Notes under the pieces: generated by a model
Database searches by the model: none
Seen by the model: the letters and a program-made list of their open reading frames with translations, nothing else
What the model was told of the DNA's origin: nothing
Position numbers and translations under genes: made by a program
Shown here: piece by piece, positions 1 to 8,392 of the stretch
How positions within the stretch are numbered: position 1 is the stretch's first letter
Layout: each line of letters begins with the position of its first letter
Assembly (NCBI RefSeq): GCF_000427805.1
Contig: NZ_ATYS01000001.1
Span: 152-64,151 of the forward strand
Direction of reading: 5' to 3'
DNA length: 64,000 bases
Source of the DNA: Budvicia aquatica DSM 5075 = ATCC 35567
GTDB lineage: Bacteria > Pseudomonadota > Gammaproteobacteria > Enterobacterales > Enterobacteriaceae

Positions 1-1537
1 GGCTGCGATCGGTATCAAACTCGGTAATACCGTTAACCTGTTTGATGGTTCCTTTACCTTCCGCGCTGCTGACCAGATCGGTAGTAAAGGTATAATTACC
101 GCTCAGGTCGGTATGGTTAAATACGATAGAACCATCGCCGGCGCCAAAAATGATTTTATTTACCTCAACGCTACCTACCATTTGTGGTGCATGACCTTCA
201 GCGCCACCGATATTGAGGGTTCCTACGCCATTAACCTGATTTCCCAGATATAAATCGCCCAGAATGCTGTTATCAAATACCGGTTCATAGCTACTGTAGC
301 CGGTCTCGTTATGTCGATTGAAATAGCCGGTGCTGCCGGTAGAGACAACGCCGCCGTTGGCTACTGTCAGACTACCGGTGCCGCTTTCACCAATAGAAAG
401 ATGACCCACTTCATTTGTTTCGGAGGGGATATAAGTGTGGCCGGATGCCTTCCAGATACTATTTTCTCCGGATACCAACACTGAACCGCTGCCATTATCA
501 ACGCCGATATAAGCGCTGATATTAGACTCATCGGTGTTTGATGCCATGGTAGACAGGCTTGCACCATTTAAAACAGAGATAGATCCGATACTCCCGGAAT
601 TAACCCCGACCTCTAACCCTTGAGCGAAAACGGCCTGGCTTTGGATGGTTTCACCATTTCTTACCACGCTGCCGGAGATATTCAGCGCACCGTTACCTTG
701 ATTTTTACCAATAACAGCGCTGATTACCCCTTCGCTATAGGCACTCCCGGAGACCATCATCTTACCGCCACCGAGTATATTAATGGTTCCTGTACCGGCT
801 ATACCGCTGTCGGTACCTTGCCCCAGTGAAAATGTGCGCTGGTCTTCCGTATATCCCATTGAGCCCACGTCAATGCTACTGCCATCAACGTTCAGCACGC
901 CTTTACCGCCGTCAGTGCCCACATGGAGATCTTTAACCGTTAGGGCAGATGAACTCATCATATATTCGCTGGCGCTTTTTCCTGAGCCGGTCAAAGAAAC
1001 TAAACCGTCACTGTTCAGGCCTGAACCAATACTCAGCGTTTCTAAATGAATTTTTGGCGTAAACCTATTTTCTTCAGGATTCTCAATATTGGAGGCATCA
1101 AAAATATAGTCATGATATTCAACAACGCCTTTTCCGCCATTGCTGCCAACTGACATTGAACCACTGAGATAGGTGGTGTACTGGTAGCTATCTGGCGTGC
1201 TGGTGATTTTTAATGATGCGCTATTGCCTGAGCCTTCACCGACAAATAAGGTGTGGTTATAGTCGCCATCAAGGCTGGGGGAATAATAGTCAACTGCGGC
1301 AAGAGAGAGCTCAACCGTTTGATTACCCGAATCATAAATGTACAGGTCATCATTCAGGGCTGGCGTGGAATTATTGGACCAGTTCTGTTGACCAAAAAAC
1401 TGATTGTTTCCGCTGGCATTATCCCAATAGATGCTAGCCGCCTGAACAACAGGTGCGGTGCTGACTACTGACAGTATGCTTAAAAGAATCAGATTCTTTT
1501 TAAATATCCGTATATTAGATTTTTTCACGTTTTCCAT
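1..1537 (-). CDS. Autotransporter, N-terminal part of passenger (runs off the left edge)
   Basis: The reverse strand is open from an ATG at 1537 to the window edge (512 codons), so only the start of the gene is present. The N-terminus is basic, then hydrophobic (residues about 12-28), and ends at a VVQAA site, as in a Sec signal peptide. The mature part opens with a WDN..NNQFFGQQNW block. It then has repeated glycine/asparagine-rich beta strands, with units such as VGVNSGS.GSISVLNGA and IGESGTGSLTVANGG. These resemble T5SS/PEP-CTERM-associated repeats of type V secreted passengers. A GTG at 1528 with GGAAAAC just upstream is an alternative start. The beta-barrel must lie outside the window, so the autotransporter class is inferred from the passenger alone. 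Confidence 0.8.
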   Translation of the reverse strand, partial: MENVKKSNIRIFKKNLILLSILSVVSTAPVVQAASIYWDNASGNNQFFGQQNWSNNSTPALNDDLYIYDSGNQTVELSLAAVDYYSPSLDGDYNHTLFVGEGSGNSASLKITSTPDSYQYTTYLSGSMSVGSNGGKGVVEYHDYIFDASNIENPEENRFTPKIHLETLSIGSGLNSDGLVSLTGSGKSASEYMMSSSALTVKDLHVGTDGGKGVLNVDGSSIDVGSMGYTEDQRTFSLGQGTDSGIAGTGTINILGGGKMMVSGSAYSEGVISAVIGKNQGNGALNISGSVVRNGETIQSQAVFAQGLEVGVNSGSIGSISVLNGASLSTMASNTDESNISAYIGVDNGSGSVLVSGENSIWKASGHTYIPSETNEVGHLSIGESGTGSLTVANGGVVSTGSTGYFNRHNETGYSSYEPVFDNSILGDLYLGNQVNGVGTLNIGGAEGHAPQMVGSVEVNKIIFGAGDGSIVFNHTDLSGNYTFTTDLVSSAEGKGTIKQVNGITEFDTDRS

Positions 1538-2051
1538 AACTTGTTTGAGTTGGGTTTAATTATTGCAACAGCTCATCTCACTGCCGATTATTCTATATTA
1601 ATTTATATGTTGAAGTATATGTAATAATATTAGTTTGTTTTAATTAATTACATAATTGTATGTATCTTATTGATACTTTTGTATTGTTAATTATTTCAAT
1701 TGGGTTGTTTTTTCTCATTGTAATTTTTCAATCCGTAGGGAATTACCCTTATGTCAGTTTTATTCAGTTTTATTCAGTTATGTTAAGTAAATATATATTT
1801 CTTTAAGAGATAATTAACATTATATCGATAGTCATATGTATGGGAGATGCAGGTGCTTTTTATGCCTAATTATTAAATAAATTGCTCATGACGATTAAAG
1901 TTAATAACTCTTTTTGAGTGTAGTGTTGAAGCGGTAAATAGAGTGTCAGTACAGCGTTGGTATTAGCTGGGGCTTAACAAAAAACAGGCTGATAACCCGT
2001 GCTCCGGGCTATCAGCCTGTTTGAACTGCCGATATATTGGTTTTTGGTCCG
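1538..2051. other. AT-rich intergenic region
   Basis: About 510 bases without a gene, strongly A/T-rich between 1560 and 1900. It must carry the promoter of the autotransporter gene transcribed leftward from 1537, and at its right end the terminator of the NhaC gene. I see no convincing small ORF or operator. Confidence 0.6.
1979..2022 (-). terminator. Intrinsic terminator of the NhaC-type antiporter gene
   Basis: A 13-bp inverted repeat (AAACAGGCTGATA / TATCAGCCTGTTT), with further CCCG/CGGG pairing inside, is followed on the reverse strand by a T run. It lies 30 bases after the stop codon at 2052. Confidence 0.85.
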
Positions 2052-3563
2052 TTATTCCTGAACGGCTTTATGGGCAGCTTCATTTTCTTTTGATTGCGGT
2101 GTAGCGGCCGGCATGTAACGAATATTAAAGCCGGTGATTCCTAATGCCACTGTGATTAATGGTGCTGCAATATTAAACACGGCAAACGGCATATAGGACA
2201 TGGTTGAAACCCCTAAAACTGCTGCCATATAGGCACCACAAGAGTTCCACGGGATCAACGGTGAGGTGACAATGCCTGCATCAGAGACTGCCCGTGACAG
2301 GTTTTCTGGCGCGAGCCTTCGTTTGGCGAATTCAGCGCGAAACAGGCGAGTTGGCAAAAGCAGAGCAATATATTGATCGCCAGCGGTGATGTTCAGGCCG
2401 ATGGCAGTGGCAACCACTGAGGCAAGTAAACTGCCCACGGATTTGGCTCGCAGCAATAACGGTGTCACTAACTTGTTCAACAGACCAAAGTCATCCACCA
2501 TAATGCCGAAGGTTACCGCACCGATAATCAACCAAATTGTCAGTAACATGCTGTCCATGCCGCCACGTGAAAGCAGGGCGTCTATTTGTTCAATACCTGA
2601 GTTTTCTTGAAAGCCGGTCGCCATCGCAACCCAAGTAGCCTTGATGGCCAGCAGCGGGGTAGAGACATCGGGTTCAGCGATAAAACGTAGGATAACCTGT
2701 GGCTGCATAAAAGAAGCCATAACGCCGGCCAGCAAAGCAGAACACATGATGGCCAGAGAGGCCGGGACCTTCAATACCGACAGTGCTAATAAAAAGAACA
2801 GCGGTAACAAATTCCATGGGGTGATATGAAAAAGCTCATTAAAGCGAGTCAGTTCATTATTTGTCACCGTCGCATCAAAAGCACCGTGCTGATTCATACC
2901 CAGAACGATAAAGGCAATCAGAGCAATTAATCCGGCGGGGGCCGTTGTCCAAAGCTGGGTGCGGATATGCTTATAGAGTTCAACACCGTTTAACTGAGCG
3001 GCCAGTACGGTACTTTCTGATAGCGGCGAAATCTTATCGCCGACGTAGGCGCCGGAAATAACGGCCCCGGCGGTTATTTCCGGTGATATACCGAGCATAT
3101 TGGCTAGACCAACTAATCCGACGCCAAGCGTTCCGGCCGTTGTCCAAGAGCTGCCGATACTTAACGACACCCCGGCACATACCAGAAAGGCGATAGGATA
3201 GAACCAGTTTGGGGAGATCATGATAATGCCGTAATAGACCATGGTCGGAATTGTACCGGACATGTTCCAGGTTCCAATCAGCGCCCCAACGGCAAAAAGG
3301 ATAAAAATTGCCCCTGAGACCGTAGAAATACCTTTGCGCCCGGATTCAGAGATCTCATCCCAGCTATGACCATTCTTTAATATGATCATTGAGGTAATCA
3401 TGGTGCTGACAATGATCGCAACCTGCAGCGGACCGTTTACGGCATTAAGGCCAAATAGGGCAACGGAGGTTCCTACCAGCACAATCAATGTAATGACTGG
3501 GGTAAGGGCATCGAGATAACTGGGGGCTTTTATTGTACGGGAAGATTTAGGCTCAACGTCCAT
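2052..3563 (-). CDS. nhaC: NhaC-family Na+/H+ antiporter
   Basis: 503 aa with about 11-12 hydrophobic segments, the size and layout of NhaC antiporters in the inner membrane, which exchange protons for sodium (or a carboxylate such as malate in some relatives). The family signature region is clear near residues 155-205 (SWTTAGTLG, GAYVGDKISPLSEST), and a second copy of the ion-transporter fold is suggested by GLNITAGDQYIALLLP near residues 395-410. The start has GGAG six bases upstream. The gene stands alone between its own terminator and a 380-bp gap to ychF. The ion and organic substrate cannot be read from the sequence, so the symbol denotes the family. Confidence 0.85.
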   Translation of the reverse strand: MDVEPKSSRTIKAPSYLDALTPVITLIVLVGTSVALFGLNAVNGPLQVAIIVSTMITSMIILKNGHSWDEISESGRKGISTVSGAIFILFAVGALIGTWNMSGTIPTMVYYGIIMISPNWFYPIAFLVCAGVSLSIGSSWTTAGTLGVGLVGLANMLGISPEITAGAVISGAYVGDKISPLSESTVLAAQLNGVELYKHIRTQLWTTAPAGLIALIAFIVLGMNQHGAFDATVTNNELTRFNELFHITPWNLLPLFFLLALSVLKVPASLAIMCSALLAGVMASFMQPQVILRFIAEPDVSTPLLAIKATWVAMATGFQENSGIEQIDALLSRGGMDSMLLTIWLIIGAVTFGIMVDDFGLLNKLVTPLLLRAKSVGSLLASVVATAIGLNITAGDQYIALLLPTRLFRAEFAKRRLAPENLSRAVSDAGIVTSPLIPWNSCGAYMAAVLGVSTMSYMPFAVFNIAAPLITVALGITGFNIRYMPAATPQSKENEAAHKAVQE

Positions 3564-3943
3564 ATATGCTCCATACGCCGTTAAGGCAAAAGGGGTTATT
3601 TTAAGTTTAGTGTTATTGTGTTGTTGTACTGCTTATTGTTAGTTTAAGCATAGACGCTTTTGATAATTGTATAAAAAATATAATGAGTTAAATTTTTGAT
3701 GGTGGTTAAAGAGGTGGTGTGGCTTGTGGGTCAGTGTTGACGGCGTTGGTGGCGTACTTTGATTAATCGGTAAGGTGTGTTGATGGTTATCTAAATGGCA
3801 CCGTGGCGAGTCTGTGTTTATAAATACGACTTTTAGGTTTCATTGAGGTATCAGAAACAAAAAATCCACGCAATTGCGTGGATTTGAGACTATTTTCATT
3901 TAGCCTAACGGGCATCATAAGATGCCGTAAGGTATAAATTTAT
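3564..3943. other. Intergenic region between ychF and the antiporter
   Basis: About 380 bases without a gene. It contains the ychF terminator (3859-3885), a second weak hairpin near 3908-3928 (GGCATC / GATGCC), and presumably the promoter for the leftward antiporter gene. Nothing else is recognised. Confidence 0.5.
3857..3885 (-). terminator. Terminator downstream of ychF
   Basis: The perfect palindrome AAATCCACGCAATTGCGTGG(ATTT) at 3862-3885 reads into six T residues on the reverse strand, a typical rho-independent terminator. Confidence 0.85.
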
Positions 3944-5035
3944 TTAGACGTTGAACAGGAAGTTCATAATATCGCCATCTTTAACGATATAGTCTTTACC
4001 TTCTGAACGCATTTTTCCGGCTTCTTTTGCACCTTGTTCGCCTTTGAATTTGATGAAATCTTCAAATGCGATGGTTTGTGCACGGATAAAACCTTTTTCA
4101 AAGTCAGTATGAATTTTACCTGCGGCCTGAGGTGCGGTTGCGCCAACCGGAATGGTCCATGCGCGAACTTCTTTAACGCCTGCGGTGAAGTAGGTTTGTA
4201 GGTTTAGCAGTTCATAACCAGCGCGAATAACGCGGTTTAAACCCGGCTCAGTAATCCCCAGCTCAGCCATAAATTCTTCACGTTCGTCGTCTTCTAACTC
4301 GGCAATATCAGATTCAACGGCGGCACATACTGCAACCACAACAGAACCTTCAGCGGCGGCGATCTCGCGCACTTTATCCAGATAAGGATTGTTCTCAAAG
4401 CCGTCTTCATTAACGTTAGCAATGTACATGGTTGGCTTTAGCGTCAGGAAACTTAAGTATCTCAGTGCGGCTTTTTCTTCAGTGTCCAGATCCAGTGCAC
4501 GTAACATGCCGGCGTTTTCTAAATGTGGCAGGCACTTCTCTAAAGCAGAGAGTTCAACTTTTGCATCTTTATCGCCGCCTTTCGCCTTCTTCTGTACGCG
4601 ATGAATAGCGCGTTCACAGGTATCTAAATCGGAAAGGGCGAGTTCGGTGTTGATGGTATCGATATCTTCAGCCGGGTCAACTTTACCTGAAACGTGAATG
4701 ATATTGTCATTTTCAAAACAGCGCACTACGTGACCAATAGCTTCGGTTTCACGAATGTTGGTTAAGAATTGGTTGCCCAGGCCTTCACCTTTAGACGCGC
4801 CTTTAACCAGGCCCGCAATATCAACAAATTCCATGGTGGTTGGCAGAACGCGCTGAGGCTTAACGATTTCAGCTAATTGATCTAAACGTGAATCAGGCAT
4901 GGGCACGACACCGGTGTTCGGCTCGATCGTACAGAACGGAAAGTTAGCTGCTTCGATACCCGCTTTAGTTAATGCATTAAACAGGGTTGATTTGCCAACG
5001 TTAGGCAGCCCGACAATACCGCATTTGAATCCCAT
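3944..5035 (-). CDS. ychF: Redox-regulated ATPase YchF (OLA1/Obg family)
   Basis: 363 aa, the same length as E. coli YchF. It is a cytoplasmic ribosome-associated P-loop protein that hydrolyses ATP rather than GTP and negatively affects the oxidative stress response (family knowledge). The P-loop GLPNVGKS is at residues 9-16, [19 protein letters not shown] near 70-88, and the altered specificity motif NVNE near 206, where GTPases have NKxD. A TGS domain fills the last 80 residues. In E. coli the gene follows pth directly; here the two are separated by 14.7 kb of accessory genes, so it probably uses its own promoter in 5036-5270. Confidence 0.97.
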   Translation of the reverse strand: MGFKCGIVGLPNVGKSTLFNALTKAGIEAANFPFCTIEPNTGVVPMPDSRLDQLAEIVKPQRVLPTTMEFVDIAGLVKGASKGEGLGNQFLTNIRETEAIGHVVRCFENDNIIHVSGKVDPAEDIDTINTELALSDLDTCERAIHRVQKKAKGGDKDAKVELSALEKCLPHLENAGMLRALDLDTEEKAALRYLSFLTLKPTMYIANVNEDGFENNPYLDKVREIAAAEGSVVVAVCAAVESDIAELEDDEREEFMAELGITEPGLNRVIRAGYELLNLQTYFTAGVKEVRAWTIPVGATAPQAAGKIHTDFEKGFIRAQTIAFEDFIKFKGEQGAKEAGKMRSEGKDYIVKDGDIMNFLFNV

Positions 5036-5288
5036 AACTCATATCACCTTAAAATTGTTTAATATCAGCACATTAGAAGTTATTGTCTAAGTGCTCTCTA
5101 AATTGATGCGCTATTATACACAATATAGGGTTTTAATCTCTATTCGCTCTGTTGCGTGAGCGTCATGGTTCTGGTTGAGCGTTTTATTCTTTGCCATACC
5201 GGCGAGATGCAGGAGATGTTTAGTAGGGGAATACTAATGTAGTATTGGCTTAGATAATCAGTTCCACAACAGGAGTTTGGCAACTGCC

Positions 5289-5732
5289 ATGGCAATAAGA
5301 ATCAGCGCTAGCTTTTTAGATTTACCCTATGTTGAAGATGCATCATTAGACTCGTTTGCTGCTTATTTTAAACCGGAGCATGCCAAATGCTGGGGAGATA
5401 AAGCAAATTCAGGGCACTTTAAATTTGAAAATGGAAACGGCGGTAGCGTAATTCTATTTTTTGCTAGATATTCAGAATCAGAAATTTCATTAAGATATGA
5501 TTTTAATATTCCCAGCGTGAGAGGCGGTTTATGTTGGTATAGCGTTGGTAATGCAGATAAGTTAGACACTTTGGTTGATGCTGATACTGACCTGTATATT
5601 CCTCTCGGCTCTTGTTTGACACCGACCATAGCATTCAAAGTTATTGAGGATTTTTTCAGAAACCCGCTGATAAAGTCTGAGATTGTTGAATGGGTTAATG
5701 CTGATCACCTCGATTGGGCAGCGGTATATTAA
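5289..5732 (+). CDS. Small protein, possible Imm1-like immunity protein
   Basis: 147 aa from the ATG at 5289; AGGAG at 5271-5275 is 13 bases upstream. A TTG at 5277 in the same frame lies too close to that site to use it. There is no signal peptide and the protein is acidic. The C-terminal third (IPLGS..., then a helix ending in EDFFRNP, then IVEW) follows the layout of Imm1-type immunity proteins, in which a short strand and a helix precede a tryptophan strand. That is a resemblance seen by eye, not a search result. No toxin gene lies next to it, so if it is an immunity gene it is an orphan. It is the first gene of the accessory stretch. Confidence 0.55.
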   Translation: MAIRISASFLDLPYVEDASLDSFAAYFKPEHAKCWGDKANSGHFKFENGNGGSVILFFARYSESEISLRYDFNIPSVRGGLCWYSVGNADKLDTLVDADTDLYIPLGSCLTPTIAFKVIEDFFRNPLIKSEIVEWVNADHLDWAAVY

Positions 5733-5747
5733 ACTGCCTTATTCAAA

Positions 5748-5803
5748 TTTATTTAATCCTCATAAATGTTAATATCCATCCAACGCATTTATAAGGACGT
5801 GAG
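5748..5803 (+). promoter_or_regulatory. Conserved leader, copy A of the small secreted family
   Basis: This block is nearly identical to 6254-6312 and 15082-15137 and partly matches 11425-11463. The shared core is TTTAATCC, ATAAATGTTAATATCCATCC, CAACGCATTTATAAGGA. It ends in the ribosome site AAGGA just before the ATG. TTAATAT may be a -10 element. The same leader before each paralog implies a common promoter or shared RNA control (inference). Confidence 0.6.
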
Positions 5804-6133
5804 ATGAAAAGGTTAATGTTGGGTGTGGTGATAGCCACGCTTAGTGCAATTAGCTTTGCCGATGACGATATAGATGTGAAAAAAGCCGCAAAGGCTGTAT
5901 GTAAAAACTCAAAGGTAGAGGCCCGGACTGCTTGTGAGGACTTAGTCATTAGTACCGCGACCACTGCATTTGCTGTGGGACAACTAGCCGGGATATGCGA
6001 ATATGCAATAGGAATTAATGCGGAGCCGGAATTAGTTCAACGGTGTAAAATAGCTATGGCTAGTAATAGTGATATCCTTGAATTTTTTGAGCTAAAAAAA
6101 GAGCGACAGGAAAAATATCCGAAGTTGAAGTAA
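5804..6133 (+). CDS. Small secreted cysteine-rich protein, paralog 1
   Basis: 109 aa. Residues 1-19 form a clear signal peptide ending SFA, so the product is likely periplasmic or secreted. The mature part has four cysteines at about 33, 44, 65 and 81 in a C-x10-C ... GICEY ... RC pattern, suggesting two disulfides. It is a paralog of the genes at 6313, 11464 and 15138, sharing signal peptide, cysteine spacing and upstream leader. The spacing recalls Rap1a/Tai periplasmic immunity proteins of type VI effectors, but this is only a weak visual likeness. I do not recognise a defined family. A GC-rich hairpin follows at 6152-6181. Confidence 0.8.
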   Translation: MKRLMLGVVIATLSAISFADDDIDVKKAAKAVCKNSKVEARTACEDLVISTATTAFAVGQLAGICEYAIGINAEPELVQRCKIAMASNSDILEFFELKKERQEKYPKLK

Positions 6134-6253
6134 TTACCCCACCTGTAGTGCTGGGGCTGCGTTGAGCATGGCAGCCCAGCATAATTTTGCTCTATGCGCC
6201 GCCTGCTGACATCCGCTCATAGCCTCGTACTCTTCCCGTGATTGTTCTGGCAT
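6134..6253 (-). pseudogene. Short phage-like gene remnant antisense to the spacer
   Basis: A 39-codon reading frame starting MPEQSREEYEAM and ending NAAPALQVG runs leftward between paralogs 1 and 2. Its last residues resemble the C-termini of some phage accessory proteins (Ea22-like, by recollection). A related tail follows paralog 2 near 6610-6660, so it seems to have been carried along in a duplication. It is probably a remnant, and expression is uncertain. Confidence 0.3.
6152..6181 (+). terminator. Hairpin after paralog 1
   Basis: GCTGGGGCTGC pairs with GCAGCCCAGC around a short loop, just after the stop of the gene ending at 6133. There is only a weak T run (ATAATTTTG), so termination is possible but not certain. 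Confidence 0.4.
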
Positions 6254-6312
6254 TTATTTAATCTCCATAATAAATGTTAATATTCATCCAACGCTTTTAA
6301 TAAGGATGAAAG
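6254..6312 (+). promoter_or_regulatory. Conserved leader, copy B of the small secreted family
   Basis: Same block as copy A (TTATTTAATC, AAATGTTAATATTCATCC, AACGCTTTTAATAAGGA) with a few substitutions and a short insertion. It ends in AAGGA eight bases before the ATG at 6313. Confidence 0.6.
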
Positions 6313-6618
6313 ATGAAAAAGGTAATGTTAGGTGTGGTGCTAGCTATGTTTAGTGCAAGTAGCTTTGCCGATGATTTTGATGTGAAACAAATAATAAAAT
6401 CTGCATGTTCAGAACAAAATGCAAAAGCTCAAGCATCTTGCGAACAGATGGTCAAAATAGTCACAGTTCATTCATTTACATCAGGAAGGCTGTCGGGGCG
6501 ATGCGAGTACGAAATAAGATTGAATAAGAACAAGAAAGAGATTCAAAACTGTGAAAACATTCTAAGTGGTAGTCAATTTCAAGCATATTATGAGTTAGAC
6601 GAAGAGCTCAGAAAGTAA
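6313..6618 (+). CDS. Small secreted cysteine-rich protein, paralog 2
   Basis: 101 aa, with a signal peptide nearly the same as paralog 1 (residues 1-19, ending SFA) and four cysteines at about 32, 43, 64 and 79. The strip SGRLSGRCEYEI matches GQLAGICEYAI of paralog 1. The C-terminus is acidic. It lies about 180 bases after paralog 1 with the same leader and a related 3' flank, so the two arose by tandem duplication. Function is unknown; a periplasmic immunity-like role is one possibility. Confidence 0.8.
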   Translation: MKKVMLGVVLAMFSASSFADDFDVKQIIKSACSEQNAKAQASCEQMVKIVTVHSFTSGRLSGRCEYEIRLNKNKKEIQNCENILSGSQFQAYYELDEELRK

Positions 6619-6942
6619 ATTCAGCGCTGAAGTAATTACCCCCTACAATGCTGGAACTGGTTCCGATTGAGCCAGTTTCCGGCACTGCCGGTTGAGATGC
6701 TTCGAGTTCTACAATGCGCTTATGTGCTACTTCAAGCTCCTGAGTTAGTTGTGCATTCACATCACGCTGAGAATTAAGCTCATGCGCATTAGCTCTGACA
6801 GCCTCCTTCGATGCCTGATAATCACGCTCACGATAGAAAGAGAGTTGCTTTTGCTGACTATCTATTAGCTGTATTGCGGAATTGAACTGCCGTCTTAGGC
6901 CTTCATATTTGCCGACAGGTTTCGGTGAATCGACTTACCGGT
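6608..6942 (-). pseudogene. Coiled-coil gene remnant without a start codon
   Basis: A leftward frame is open from about 6942 to a TGA at 6608-6610 but has no ATG, GTG or TTG near its beginning; a TAA precedes it. The translation is a glutamine/glutamate-rich coiled coil (QLIDSQQKQLSFYRERDYQA...) ending in a short Gly/Ser tail. It looks like the 3' end of a phage-type gene whose 5' part is gone. Its last codons overlap the end of paralog 2. Confidence 0.4.
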
Positions 6943-7102
6943 ACGTGGTTCGTTAGTGATGAACGGCGACCATCTTGAGTTTAATCTGTTGAAAACAGGC
7001 GGCGCCCTGTCAAAAGTGGTGCCGGTGCTTAATACGGTACGGGATACTGTAACCGGTTTGGACAGTATTATTATACCGGTTAACTCGCTAAACCTTAGAT
7101 AA
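6932..7102 (+). pseudogene. Gene remnant, 3' end of an unknown coding sequence
   Basis: A rightward frame with a normal-looking protein end (LPVRGSLVMNGDHLEFN ... IIIPVNSLNLR, stop 7100-7102) begins abruptly where the leftward remnant begins, with a stop codon just before it. It is followed by a terminator-like hairpin at 7125-7152, as a true gene end would be. The parent family is not recognised. An ATG inside it could give a peptide of about 47 residues. Confidence 0.35.
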
Positions 7103-7124
7103 AGACTTTTCAACACAGTATTCC

Positions 7125-7152
7125 AAACAGGTCACTTTGGTGGCCTTTTTTA
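7125..7152 (+). terminator. Intrinsic terminator after a gene remnant
   Basis: AGGTCAC-TTTG-GTGGCCT is followed by a T run (CTTTTTT). It is intact although the gene before it is only a fragment. Confidence 0.65.
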
Positions 7153-7244
7153 CGTCTAAAGTGTGAACATAAGCAGAGATGTGTAGTGAGTTCTGGTGAC
7201 TACATTGATATGCTAATGAAAACAATATTTTCTTAGGCATCAGT

Positions 7245-8021
7245 GTGAAAAAGCTATTGTTAGCATTCGTAGGTTTATTGGGCGCGTCTAATGCGGTGTT
7301 TGCTTCTGAAATGTACGAATGCCAATACAATATCGGTGATATTTATAATGGTACGGTCAGAAAGCGCCCACGGATAACATTTCAAAAAGTTGAAATCGGT
7401 AGTGATAGCTTCAAGGCCCATGGCCAATATGATAAGTGGTTCAGTAGCCCTAAATTACCCCAACCAGAAAACTCAGAACGTTCAATTGATGATGGTATCA
7501 GTGTGTACACCATGTCTGAAAATAGAGATGTGTTTACTGTTTTAGATAAAGACAAGCAGCAGCTCCATAAATGGGACTACTGTAAGAAAGAGGTCCCTAA
7601 ACCATTTGGCAAATGGTCGATATCTCAAAGAATTAATCCACTGGACGATCAGCTAGTTTTTACCGCTAACCTGACATCTGAAAATAAACGCAATGTTGGA
7701 ATGACTGTTTCCTGTACTACGGCCAGGAAAGCGATATCTGTTGCGTTAATATTTCTTGATGAGGAGGTGACTGATGGCAATATCGTAACCCGAGTGGATA
7801 AAGAAAAAGCGGTACGTTCAGCGTGGAATGTTCGCGTAATGGGGACTGGTTCCATGGCTGTGCCCTCCAGTAATATTAATTTCTCAAATGCATTTATAAA
7901 TAGTCAGCAATTGATTGTCAGTTACTCGGAATATATGCACGGGAATGATGTTGTCAGCTTTGATATGACTTCTTATGACAAGGTATTGAGTGAGTTAAGA
8001 TATAAGTGTGAAATTAACTGA
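7245..8021 (+). CDS. Secreted protein with C-terminal TagO/VasI-like domain
   Basis: 258 aa from a GTG start; AGG lies 7 bases upstream. Residues 1-20 are a signal peptide ending VFA. Two halves can be seen: an N-terminal part (about 21-110) with cysteines, and a C-terminal part (about 123-258). The second follows the TagO/VasI layout of type VI secretion-associated and prophage proteins: W-S-I...NPLDD, then a strand with a cysteine (MTVSC), a W in the middle (SAWNV), and a closing SFDMT....LRYKC. It is likely periplasmic. No type VI genes lie in the window. Function is unknown; association with toxin/immunity cassettes is inferred from context. Confidence 0.7.
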   Translation: MKKLLLAFVGLLGASNAVFASEMYECQYNIGDIYNGTVRKRPRITFQKVEIGSDSFKAHGQYDKWFSSPKLPQPENSERSIDDGISVYTMSENRDVFTVLDKDKQQLHKWDYCKKEVPKPFGKWSISQRINPLDDQLVFTANLTSENKRNVGMTVSCTTARKAISVALIFLDEEVTDGNIVTRVDKEKAVRSAWNVRVMGTGSMAVPSSNINFSNAFINSQQLIVSYSEYMHGNDVVSFDMTSYDKVLSELRYKCEIN

Positions 8022-8120
8022 ATGGTCTATTGGGATAATACTGAGTTAACCATCGCACTGGAGGCTTAGAAACAATCGTAAGCCGGTTGCCGTTCTAACT
8101 GCGTGTTAACCACCACATAA

Positions 8121-8385
8121 AACCGTTCAGGGCTGAATATTCGGCAGCCAGAGGAAAACATCTACGACAGTTTTGTTGAAGACTTCTCCTGGGATAATTA
8201 TGCGCCCTCCAAAGAATTGCCAAACACATCAATCGGCGAAGATATATCTGATGTCGGACTCCTGCTTTAGCGCGGGGTAGGTAGTGCCGCGCTGAACGTA
8301 CGTGAAGCACTGACTAAGATTCTTGTTGCCGGTGAAGCTGTTGTATCGGTTATCCATTGGCCCTCAATTCATCCTCTCATCATAC
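8121..8385 (+). pseudogene. Interrupted coding remnant, possible toxin-protein fragment
   Basis: A rightward frame reads protein-like on both sides of an in-frame TAG (8268-8270): ...EENIYDSFVEDFSWDNYAPSK... before it and RGVGSAALNVREALTKILVAGEA after it. It begins after a stop and has no clear start or end. The alanine/valine-rich helix is like the hydrophobic region of some polymorphic toxin proteins, but no family is recognised. It occupies most of the 371-base gap between flanking genes. Confidence 0.35.
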
Positions 8386-8392
8386 TTATATG

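Noticed and set aside
5749-5964. Leftward frames over leader copies A and D (also 15083-15304)
   Set aside because: They are similar to each other only because the leaders are repeated; they lie antisense to signal peptides with no ribosome site.
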